A stretch of 17,076 nt of DNA from Flemingiibacterium sp045586505. Lineage in GTDB: Bacteria; Bacillota; Clostridia; Oscillospirales; CAG-272. The notes below the pieces were generated by a model. That model saw only the letters and a list, made by a program, of their open reading frames with translations. It searched no databases and was not told the DNA's origin. The DNA is taken from positions 1-17,076 of the forward strand of contig JAZNAL010000042.1 of the NCBI GenBank assembly GCA_045586505.1. Reading direction: 5' to 3'. Each line of letters opens with the position of its first letter. Within the stretch, counting starts at the first letter, position 1. Made by a program: the position numbers and the translations under genes. This document shows positions 6,322 to 13,054 of the stretch, in pieces.

Positions 6322-8010
6322 ATGAAGAAATTTATTTCGACTCTTTTGCTTGCCGGAATGTGTATGTCGCTTTTCGCAGGCTGCGGCTCCACTCTCGAGG
6401 AAGATGAGAAGGGCGCTACTATCAACCTTTACATCGGCAGCGAGATCTGTGACTATGACCCCGCCATCGCATTTACCGATGATAGTGCTGTGAAGGTGCT
6501 GGGTCTTGTATATGAGGGTCTTACCCGTATCAACAGCAAGGGTAAGGTAGAGAACGCGCTTATGAAGAGCTACGAAGTATTCGAGGATGAAGAAAAGGGC
6601 GAGTACAGTATGCTTATTCAGATTAAGCAAACCAAGTGGAGTGACGGTCGTGTCGTTTCCGCTGACGATGTCGTTTATGCATGGAAGCGTATTCTTGACC
6701 CCGAATTTTCCAATGCGGCAGCTCCGCTTCTCTTCGATATAAAGAACGCGCGCGATGTTAAGATGGGCGACAATTCCGTGGACGATATCGGTGTTGCAGC
6801 TGTTGATACCGATGTTATCGAGGTTAAGTTCGAAACCAAGATAGATTACAAGCAGTTCCTTGAAAACTGCGCAAGTCTTGCACTGGTTCCCCTGCGTGAG
6901 GATGTGGTTACCAGATATGACAGCTTTGGCTCTGCTTCCACCACTATGTGCTCTAACGGTCCTTTCGCCGTTAAGGGACTTGACGCAGGCAAGCGCCTTA
7001 TGCTTGAGCGCAATGTTTACTACTACCGCGACACCGAAAACGATGATCCGCTGGACAAGTACATTCTTCCTTACAGACTTATTGTAAACTTTAAGAACGA
7101 CGAGGAAGCGAGCACTCTTGCATACGAGAATGGCGAGATCTTCTATCTCGGCGAGATCGCTATGTCCAAGCGTGAAGCATATGCGGATGAAGCTAATATT
7201 TCCGACCTGCTTTCGACCCACAGCTATATGTTCAACACCGAGAACAAGCTCTTTGCTTCTGCCGAGGTAAGACTCGGTCTCTCCATGGCGCTTGACAGAA
7301 ACGCTATCGTTGATATCGTTACCTACGCTGATCCCGCAACCGGACTTATCCCCGGAACTGTATACGATACCGCAGTTGGTGACAGCTTCAGAGTAAACGG
7401 CGGTGATATTATCTCCGCTTCCGCTGATGTATCCGGCGCTAAATCTCTCATTGGCAGCAATACCGGTAAGTTCACCATTACCTGCCGCGATAACGCACTT
7501 GAGGTAGCTATTGCCGAATACTGTAAGGGCGTTTGGGAAGGTCTCGGATTCACTGTAACCGTTGATGCTCTCGATTACGAAGATTATAATGAAGCATACA
7601 CCACCGGTGATTACGACGTTATCGCACTTGACTATCAGTGCATAAGCACCGATTCCTTCGGCGCACTTGCTGTATTCGCTCCTCTCTTCTCCGGTATGGG
7701 TATCGATATCCAGAACGATAACTACGATCCCGTTCCTTATGTAAAGGGTTATGATAACGAAGAGTACAATGCACTCATCGAATCCGCATTTGCAGAGAAG
7801 GACAGAGCGGCTCGTTCCCCCATCCTTCATGAGGCAGAGAAGATGCTGATGGAAGATATGCCTATTATCCCGCTTATCTTCAATAAGGACGCGTATGTTT
7901 ACAACGACGATGTTATTAAAGGCATTGACGACTACTACTACGGCTACAGAGATTTCGACAGACTTAACATGAAGAACTGGAGAGACTACGAAACCACTGC
8001 AGCAAAGTAA
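6322..8010 (+). CDS. Peptide-type ABC transporter substrate-binding lipoprotein (SBP_bac_5)
   Basis: The 562-residue product begins with a lipoprotein signal peptide: KK, a hydrophobic core, then the lipobox LFAGC with the lipidated Cys at 21. The ATG at 6322 is chosen because the signal peptide starts there and AGGAGG precedes it by about 12 nt. The rest is a cluster C (DppA/OppA) periplasmic-binding fold: LVYEGLTRI, WSDGRVVSADDVVYAWKRI, the SNGPFAVK segment, LGLSMALDRNAIVD, and a C-terminal IPLIFNKDAYVYND block. Such proteins capture oligopeptides outside the membrane and deliver them to an Opp/Dpp permease. No permease or ATPase gene is nearby; the gene is monocistronic between its own promoter and terminator, so it must share a transporter encoded elsewhere or act as a sensor. 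Ligand unknown. Confidence 0.92.
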   Translation: MKKFISTLLLAGMCMSLFAGCGSTLEEDEKGATINLYIGSEICDYDPAIAFTDDSAVKVLGLVYEGLTRINSKGKVENALMKSYEVFEDEEKGEYSMLIQIKQTKWSDGRVVSADDVVYAWKRILDPEFSNAAAPLLFDIKNARDVKMGDNSVDDIGVAAVDTDVIEVKFETKIDYKQFLENCASLALVPLREDVVTRYDSFGSASTTMCSNGPFAVKGLDAGKRLMLERNVYYYRDTENDDPLDKYILPYRLIVNFKNDEEASTLAYENGEIFYLGEIAMSKREAYADEANISDLLSTHSYMFNTENKLFASAEVRLGLSMALDRNAIVDIVTYADPATGLIPGTVYDTAVGDSFRVNGGDIISASADVSGAKSLIGSNTGKFTITCRDNALEVAIAEYCKGVWEGLGFTVTVDALDYEDYNEAYTTGDYDVIALDYQCISTDSFGALAVFAPLFSGMGIDIQNDNYDPVPYVKGYDNEEYNALIESAFAEKDRAARSPILHEAEKMLMEDMPIIPLIFNKDAYVYNDDVIKGIDDYYYGYRDFDRLNMKNWRDYETTAAK

Positions 8011-8034
8011 TTCACATTTTCAAGTATAATTCGG

Positions 8035-8068
8035 AAGTGGGCAGATGCCTTTGGCGTTTGCCCATTTT
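8035..8068 (+). terminator. Intrinsic terminator after the substrate-binding protein
   Basis: TGGGCAGATGCC (8038-8049) pairs with GGCGTTTGCCCA (8053-8064) around TTT: 12 bp including two wobbles, followed by TTTT and then TTCG. The T-tract is short, so some readthrough into the DUF4364 gene 40 bp downstream is possible; I see no separate promoter for that gene. Confidence 0.75.
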
Positions 8069-8106
8069 CGCCGAATGTGATCGAAAAAACTATTTTGGAG
8101 GACAGT

Positions 8107-8691
8107 ATGCAGGCTCCGCTTAAAGAAAAAAATGATATAAAGATATTTATTCTGTACTTGCTTAAAAATATAGGATATCCCCTTGATTTCAATACCATAA
8201 GCGATATTGTCGTTCAGGATGAATTTGTGAATTATTTCGATTTTGCGGAGTGCTTTGCGGAGCTCCTCGATTCCGGCACTATCGAGATGCACAGGGTGGT
8301 GGAGGAGACAGCTGACGGCTCACTCGGTCGTGTGGAGAAGACTACTGAGCTGTATAATATTACTGAAAACGGAGTTCGTGTGGTTGAACAGCTTCAGAGC
8401 AATCTGCTCATTATGATCAAGGAGAAGAGCCTTAAAAGCGCCATGCGTCTGCTTTCCTTTAAGGCGCGCGGCTCGGATATCAAGTGCACCGGCAATGAGC
8501 GTGAGGACGGAAGATATGATCTTCACTGTGAGATCATAGAGAACCGTGAGACTTCGCTTTCTGTGGATCTTGTAATCGATGACAAGCATCAGCTGGAAAA
8601 GATGATGTATAACTTCAATGAGCGCCCCGAGGTCATTTATCGCGGCGTTATATCGCTTTTAACAGGGGATATAAATTACCTTATTGATTGA
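8107..8691 (+). CDS. DUF4364 family protein, predicted winged-helix
   Basis: The 194-residue product matches in length and style the clostridial DUF4364 family. The first half looks like a winged helix: DIKIFILYLLKNIGYPLDFNTISDIV, a recognition-helix-like FAECFAELLDSGTIEMH, then a beta-wing with YNITENGVRVVEQL. The second half is a mixed alpha/beta region ending YRGVISLLTGDINYLID. This suggests a small DNA-binding regulator, but no target is known. The ATG at 8107 is chosen for the GGAGGA 4 nt upstream (8097-8102); an in-frame GTG at 8077 has no site. It probably depends on readthrough from the lipoprotein gene. No terminator of good quality follows. Confidence 0.8.
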   Translation: MQAPLKEKNDIKIFILYLLKNIGYPLDFNTISDIVVQDEFVNYFDFAECFAELLDSGTIEMHRVVEETADGSLGRVEKTTELYNITENGVRVVEQLQSNLLIMIKEKSLKSAMRLLSFKARGSDIKCTGNEREDGRYDLHCEIIENRETSLSVDLVIDDKHQLEKMMYNFNERPEVIYRGVISLLTGDINYLID

Positions 8692-8854
8692 GTTGTGCAT
8701 TCGTAACGAAAATAACAACCAAAAGTAGTGCAAAAAGATAGCATAACCTGCAAAACGCGACAAAAAATGTTATTTTTGTGACAAAAAACGTAACGGCAAA
8801 CTGTACACAATGAACAAACTGCATCGAATGAAATAAAAACTTTCAAAAAAACTA
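8692..8854. other. AT-rich intergenic stretch, no gene seen
   Basis: This segment lies between the DUF4364 stop and the next promoter. It holds a short palindrome TTCGT A ACGAA (8700-8710) and an A/T hairpin CAAAAA ... TTTTTG (8761-8778) flanked by a repeated GACAAAAAA. None is a convincing terminator, because no T-tract follows the A/T hairpin. Confidence 0.5.
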
Positions 8855-8882
8855 TTGACATTATCCAAAAAAGTGTTATAAT
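8855..8882 (+). promoter_or_regulatory. Strong SigA promoter for the zinc-ribbon gene
   Basis: Perfect TTGACA (8855-8860) and perfect TATAAT (8877-8882), spacing 16. The start point is near 8889, leaving a leader of about 155 nt. Two consensus hexamers suggest high expression. Confidence 0.92.
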
Positions 8883-8888
8883 ATTTAT

Positions 8889-9044
8889 AGTATTTTAATA
8901 TTTAGCTGTTTTTTTGAAACAGTTAAGTAACATATGCCCGTATAGCTTAAAGAGAGCGTTGGTTGTAATTTTACTTGCAAAGGTGTCGGTCTGAATCCGT
9001 CGAGGGCAAATATTATTTTTTCTACACAAGCGAGGTATTTTCAA
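8889..9044 (+). promoter_or_regulatory. Structured leader with a tRNA-like fold (about 8935-9008)
   Basis: The leader opens with a hairpin AGCTGTTT/AAACAGTT. A 74-nt unit then mimics a tRNA outline: TGCCC (8935-8939) pairs with GGGCA (9004-9008); TA, then GCTT AAAGA GAGC, looks like a D arm without the GG pair; TTGTAA TTTTAC TTGCAA makes a central 6-bp arm with a 6-nt loop; GTCGG TCTGAAT CCGTC makes a T-like arm with a 7-nt loop and GAATCC. The anticodon arm and acceptor stem are not canonical, so this is not a working tRNA. A T-rich run (9014-9021) follows. Shine-Dalgarno is weak (GAGGT, 9032-9036). Confidence 0.45.
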
Positions 9045-9320
9045 ATGTATCAGGATGAAAAATTGATCTGTAAGGATTGCGGCGAAGAGTTTGTATTCAC
9101 CGCTGGCGAGCAGGAGTTCTATGCAGAGAAGGGCTTCCAGAACAAGCCTCAGAGATGCAAGGCCTGCCGTGACGCAAGAAAGAACGCCGGAAAGCCTCAG
9201 AGAGAGCTTTTCACCACTACCTGTGCAAGATGCGGCAAGGAAGCTAAGGTTCCTTTCCAGCCCAGCAACGACAGACCCGTATATTGCAGCGAATGCTATG
9301 CTGAGATGAAGCAGCAGTAA
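9045..9320 (+). CDS. Small protein with two zinc ribbons (zf-trcl plus CxxC-x17-CxxC)
   Basis: The 91-residue product carries two four-cysteine sites. The first, C9-x2-C12 ... C38-x2-C41, with intervening EFVFTAGEQEFYAEKGF, matches the 'probable zinc-ribbon' (zf-trcl) family. The second, C60-x2-C63-x17-C81-x2-C84, fits exactly the CxxC-x17-CxxC domain described as TIGR04272. The linker is basic (RKNAGKPQR), which would suit nucleic acid binding. No function is established. It has its own consensus promoter, an unusual long leader and its own terminator, so it is an abundant monocistronic product with likely control at the mRNA level. The Shine-Dalgarno GAGGT is weak and lies 8 nt before the ATG. 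Confidence 0.85.
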   Translation: MYQDEKLICKDCGEEFVFTAGEQEFYAEKGFQNKPQRCKACRDARKNAGKPQRELFTTTCARCGKEAKVPFQPSNDRPVYCSECYAEMKQQ

Positions 9321-9338
9321 TTGCATGGTTCAAAAACC

Positions 9339-9370
9339 AGGAGGTGCCGCCCTGCGGTGTCTCCTTTTTT
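9339..9370 (+). terminator. Intrinsic terminator after the zinc-ribbon gene
   Basis: GGAGGTGCCGC (9340-9350) pairs fully with GCGGTGTCTCC (9354-9364) around CCT: 11 bp with wobbles, followed by six T. Confidence 0.93.
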
Positions 9371-9403
9371 GATTTTATTTGAAAAACCAAAAAAATGTGT
9401 CGA

Positions 9404-9423
9404 TTTTTTCAAAAAAATCGTTG
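9404..9423. other. A/T hairpin upstream of rlmB
   Basis: CGATTTTTT and AAAAAATCG form an inverted repeat around one or two bases. It may give extra insulation after the zinc-ribbon terminator, or an A-tract upstream of the rlmB promoter. Coordinates are approximate. Confidence 0.35.
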
Positions 9424-9431
9424 TAAAGGTA

Positions 9432-9460
9432 TGTACAAATCAGCAAAAGTGTGATATAAT
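9432..9460 (+). promoter_or_regulatory. SigA promoter for the rlmB operon
   Basis: TGTACA (9432-9437, four of six), 17 nt, then perfect TATAAT (9455-9460). The leader is about 55 nt. Confidence 0.7.
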
Positions 9461-9520
9461 ATATTGAATAGATATGCTCATACGCCATTATGTTTACAAA
9501 TTTGTTAAATAAAGGTTGAT

Positions 9521-10360
9521 ATGTACAAGAAAAACAATAACTTTAGGTATAATAAACAGGATCGCAAGAAGCCGTATTCCGGCGGTTATAAAGCACCGGT
9601 AGAGGAAGTTTCCGAGGATGAGACTACTCCCTATGCGATTTGCGGAAGAAACGCCGTTTTAGAACTACTTAAATCCGGCAGATCCATTGACAAGCTGTTT
9701 GTAAGAAAGGGAGACCGCGAGGGTTCCATAACCATGATCGTTGCCGAGGCAATTGCTCGACGTATTCCCGTTATCGAGGTGGAGAAGGCGAAGCTTGATG
9801 CACTCTCGGCAGGCGCAAACCATCAAGGTGTGGCGGCAATGGCGGCGGCAAAGGAATATGTCACAATTGACGAGATCCTCGAAATCGCCAAGGAACGCGG
9901 TGAAAAGCCACTCATCGTTATCGCGGACGAGATCGCCGATCCCCATAATCTCGGGGCTATCATACGCTGTGCCGAGGGTGCGGGCGCTCACGGTCTTATT
10001 ATCCCCAAGCGCCGCTCGTCAGGACTTACCGCGGTGGTCGACAAATCGTCGGCAGGTGCACTTGAGCATCTCGCTATAGCCAAGGTACCCAATCTTGCGG
10101 CGGCTATCGATGAGCTGAAAGAGAAGGGCGTCTGGATCTACGGTGCGGAGGCTGATGGCTCCTCGTATTACGATACAAAGTTTGACAGTGCTACTGCAAT
10201 CGTGGTGGGAAGCGAGGGCGCGGGTATTTCCCGCCTCATCCGCGAAAAGTGCGATTTTATTGTATCTATACCGATGTACGGTAAGGTCAATTCGTTTAAT
10301 GTATCATGTGCCGCAGCGGTCATGCTTTGCGAAGCCGCGAGACAACTGCGGAAAGATTAA
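9521..10360 (+). CDS. rlmB: 23S rRNA (guanosine-2'-O-)-methyltransferase, SpoU/TrmH family
   Basis: RlmB methylates the ribose of a conserved guanosine in the 23S peptidyl-transferase region (G2251 in E. coli), using S-adenosylmethionine. The 279-residue product has a charged N-terminal tail (about 1-35), an L30e-like substrate-binding domain starting at YAICGRNAVLELL, and the knotted SPOUT domain. The three SpoU motifs are clear: DPHNLGAIIRCAEGAGAHG (N143, R150 region), VVGSEGAGIS (G230-G235) and IPMYGKVNSFNVSCAAAV (N257, N260, S262). The ATG at 9521 follows AAAGG by about 7 nt. Related 2'-O-methyltransferases for other rRNA or tRNA sites share these motifs, so the exact target nucleotide is family inference. 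It heads a run of same-strand genes with a 26-bp gap to the next. Confidence 0.9.
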   Translation: MYKKNNNFRYNKQDRKKPYSGGYKAPVEEVSEDETTPYAICGRNAVLELLKSGRSIDKLFVRKGDREGSITMIVAEAIARRIPVIEVEKAKLDALSAGANHQGVAAMAAAKEYVTIDEILEIAKERGEKPLIVIADEIADPHNLGAIIRCAEGAGAHGLIIPKRRSSGLTAVVDKSSAGALEHLAIAKVPNLAAAIDELKEKGVWIYGAEADGSSYYDTKFDSATAIVVGSEGAGISRLIREKCDFIVSIPMYGKVNSFNVSCAAAVMLCEAARQLRKD

Positions 10361-10386
10361 AATACGATAAAGAAAGGAACGACAAA

Positions 10387-12999
10387 ATGTCAAGAGAGGA
10401 AAAAGCATCGGTCAATAAGCCGGGAAGTGACATAACCGCTGACGAGCTGCTCGTGCTTCTTAATAAGAGCATGGATCTTGAATCCGATCCCAAGGTCGTA
10501 CAAAAAGTAAATATGGACATGTCTTCAAAAGGGGCGCTTGCCATAGATGACAGTGTCTATGATTCCGCCAAGGAGGAGCTCCGTAATTCCGATGCGGTGA
10601 AGGCTGCGGACGATTCCGATCTCGATATTGACGAGCTTATTGAAAAATATCTTACCAAGCCGGAGGCTGAGGCGCCTGCTCCCATCGAAGATATGCCGCT
10701 TGTTAATGATAACGGCGAAGAGATCGTTCAGGAGTTTGAGCGTCCTGCCGAGCAGGAGATGGTGCTTCCGGAGCCGGCGGAGGAAAGTTTGTTTGCGGAG
10801 CCGGTACCGGATGTTTACGAGGACGACGATATAAGGATTGCCGATCCGATCTTTGAAGAAACATCCGAGCCGGAAACTGAGACTACGGCAGTCACAGATG
10901 ATGCTGCTGCGGACGAAGGCGAAATCGCTATTGATACCGAAAAGACTGCGGTGTTTGATATTTCCCGTGTTAAGCAGCTTTCCGAGGAGAGCGATCCCGA
11001 GGTGGAGCGGCTGGTTGACGAAGCGTTTGAGCGCTCGGAGACTGAGGTGTTTACACCCGTAACCGAGGAAATGGCAGAAGATGCGCCTGTCGGCGATGAG
11101 ACTGCCGAGACCGTATACGGTGACAACGACGGTGAGGAGATCGACCAGACCGACCTTAATCTTATGATCGCGTTTGGTATGAATGAGGAGCTTAACAAGA
11201 CCGTCGGCGAGGAGCAGGCCCAGGCTATGGAGGAGGATATCCTTCAAAAGCAGGAGGAGACTGTTCAGATGCAATCGGTGGAGGAAAAAATCGAGTTTAC
11301 CTCCCGCGATCAGATAAACGAGATCCTTACGACATATAAGTCCCGTTATTATACGCTTTTGTTAAGAATCGCGGCGGCGGTGGCAATTCTTTTGGCGCTG
11401 TTTGTGGTTGAAAACTTCTCAATGCTGGGGCTTACCATGCCCGCGTTTATGCGCCCCACCTCTTATCCCGTGGTTTATGCCATGGTCGATCTGCAGCTGG
11501 TGGTGCTCTGCGGTCTGCTTGTAGGACAGCAGGTCATTGACGGCGTCAAGAGCATGATCTCGCTGAAGCCGACGCCCGAAAGTCTGACGGCGTTTGCGCT
11601 TCTGATGTCGGCATTATACACGTTTGTTGCCAGCTTTACCGCACCCATGGAGGGCTTTGCGCTTTACAATCTGCCCGTAGTATTTGCGGTATTGCTTGCG
11701 CTGATTTACGAGTTCATGAATCTGAAGCGTGATGTGTTCAGCTTCAATATCGTTTCCTCTAAGAAGAAAAAGTTCGTGGTAACTCCCGTTTCCGATGCGA
11801 CCGAATCGCTGGAGCGCGAGGTATTCAACGATTATGTGCCCAGTGATTCGCAGATCATTCGTGTCGGCAAGACCGATTTTGTGGACGGCTTCTTTGCGCG
11901 CGTCAACGATAACCGCATCTCCAAGCCGATCATCGGTATCACCATCCCGATCGTGATGATCCTTGCGGTGGCGTTCTTTATACTGTCCTTTATCGCAAAC
12001 GGCAGCATTTACGATGCATTTACTATGGCATTTGTAGCTGCTGCGGTAACTATGCCGCTTACCACATTCGTGATCTACAGCTATCCTTTCTATAAGGCGT
12101 CGAAGGATTCCTATGATAACCAGAGCGCTATCATCGGCGAAAGCTCGCTTAGTGAGTATTCCGGTTCCTCGGTGATCTCATTTGAGGATAAGGAAGTATT
12201 CCCTTCCGGCGGAGTCAAGGTTACCAGCATCAAGGTTTACGGCAACAACCGTATTGATGAGATCATCTACAGCCTTGCAAGCGCATTTATCAAGGTCGGC
12301 GGTCCGCTGGCGGATGTATTCAGCCAGGCGACCCAGGATATGGGATATTCCGAGGATGTTGAGCTTATCGAGGTTGATGACGACGGCTTTACGGTGACCA
12401 TCGACGATGTACAGGTCTACATCGGTAAGGCGTCCTATATGGAAAAGAAGGATTACGAGCCGCCCTTTGACTCGGAGACCAAAAAGCAGGAGCATAATTC
12501 TTCGCTGGGTGTACTCTATATCGCATTCAGCGGACAGCTTGCGGCTAAGGTTTATGTACATTATACCATTGACAGCGAGTTTGAGGCAATCCTTGCACAG
12601 CTTTATAAGACCGGTATATGCGTTGGCATCAAGTCCTTCGACCCCAATATCGATGACTTGCTTTTGGCAAAGAAGATCAAAGCGATGAAATATCCCGTAA
12701 AGGTCATACGCTCCAAGACTGTTGAGGATATCCCGCACACCTTTGAGCGCTGTGACAGCGGCATTGTGTCAAAGCGTTCGGTTAAGGCACTTTTAAAGAC
12801 CGTGACCCTTTGCGAGCGTGTAAGCAGTGTCATCAAGACTAATCTTATAGTTAAGGTGCTTGCGATGCTTATCGGCGTAGTGGTAATGGTATTTATCCAC
12901 GCATTTGGAAGCGAGCTTACTCTGTCCTCGCTTTACATTACGCTGTATCAGATTTTCTGGACGATCCCCGTAGTGCTGATATCGAGATTTATGGTTTAA
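10387..12999 (+). CDS. Large membrane protein, P-type ATPase-like pseudoenzyme with acidic N-terminal tail
   Basis: The 870-residue product has a Glu/Asp-rich, probably disordered tail (1 to about 300), then eight predicted membrane helices near 323-343, 363-383, 400-418, 427-447, 514-536, 541-566, 822-843 and 845-868. The 4+2+2 pattern, with cytosolic blocks at 448-513 and 567-818, is that of P1B metal ATPases. Order and spacing of motifs also fit, but residues do not. The CPx site is TMP (555-557). DKTGT is replaced by DKEVF (601-605), followed by SGGVKVT as after the real motif. The N-domain HP is GP (639-640). The DDDG (664-667) and YIGKASYM segments resemble the N-domain core. TGD is SFD (750-752). 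TGE and GDGxND are absent. Phosphorylation and transport look impossible. The start at 10387 has AAAGGAAC upstream. Function unknown; the family link rests on my reading by eye. Confidence 0.65.
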   Translation: MSREEKASVNKPGSDITADELLVLLNKSMDLESDPKVVQKVNMDMSSKGALAIDDSVYDSAKEELRNSDAVKAADDSDLDIDELIEKYLTKPEAEAPAPIEDMPLVNDNGEEIVQEFERPAEQEMVLPEPAEESLFAEPVPDVYEDDDIRIADPIFEETSEPETETTAVTDDAAADEGEIAIDTEKTAVFDISRVKQLSEESDPEVERLVDEAFERSETEVFTPVTEEMAEDAPVGDETAETVYGDNDGEEIDQTDLNLMIAFGMNEELNKTVGEEQAQAMEEDILQKQEETVQMQSVEEKIEFTSRDQINEILTTYKSRYYTLLLRIAAAVAILLALFVVENFSMLGLTMPAFMRPTSYPVVYAMVDLQLVVLCGLLVGQQVIDGVKSMISLKPTPESLTAFALLMSALYTFVASFTAPMEGFALYNLPVVFAVLLALIYEFMNLKRDVFSFNIVSSKKKKFVVTPVSDATESLEREVFNDYVPSDSQIIRVGKTDFVDGFFARVNDNRISKPIIGITIPIVMILAVAFFILSFIANGSIYDAFTMAFVAAAVTMPLTTFVIYSYPFYKASKDSYDNQSAIIGESSLSEYSGSSVISFEDKEVFPSGGVKVTSIKVYGNNRIDEIIYSLASAFIKVGGPLADVFSQATQDMGYSEDVELIEVDDDGFTVTIDDVQVYIGKASYMEKKDYEPPFDSETKKQEHNSSLGVLYIAFSGQLAAKVYVHYTIDSEFEAILAQLYKTGICVGIKSFDPNIDDLLLAKKIKAMKYPVKVIRSKTVEDIPHTFERCDSGIVSKRSVKALLKTVTLCERVSSVIKTNLIVKVLAMLIGVVVMVFIHAFGSELTLSSLYITLYQIFWTIPVVLISRFMV

Positions 13000-13003
13000 A
13001 ATT

Positions 13004-13032
13004 ATGGGATGCCGCGAGGAGCGACATCCCAT
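13004..13032 (+). other. Hairpin between the pseudo-ATPase and radical SAM genes
   Basis: ATGGGATGCCGC (13004-13015) pairs with GCGACATCCCAT (13021-13032), with one C/A mismatch, around GAGGA. The following bases TCTTCT are a poor T-tract. It may be a partial terminator or an attenuating element within the operon. Confidence 0.6.
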
Positions 13033-13054
13033 TCTTCTATGAAAGGAACGGATT

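Noticed and set aside
6265..7830. Long minus-strand frame of 521 codons
   Set aside because: It is antisense to the lipoprotein gene, which has a signal peptide, lipobox and family motifs. The antisense frame reflects codon bias and shows no recognisable domain.
8760..8780. Terminator for the DUF4364 gene
   Set aside because: The hairpin is only A/T pairs with one G-C, with no T-tract after it on the plus strand.
8935..9008. Functional tRNA gene
   Set aside because: The D-loop lacks the GG pair, the central arm has a 6-nt loop with no readable anticodon, the acceptor stem has a mismatch, and no CCA or usual discriminator context follows. Kept only as a tRNA-like leader.
8895..9326. Minus-strand frame of 143 codons opposite the zinc-ribbon gene
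   Set aside because: It overlaps a convincing Cys4 protein with its own promoter and terminator, and has no ribosome binding site of its own.
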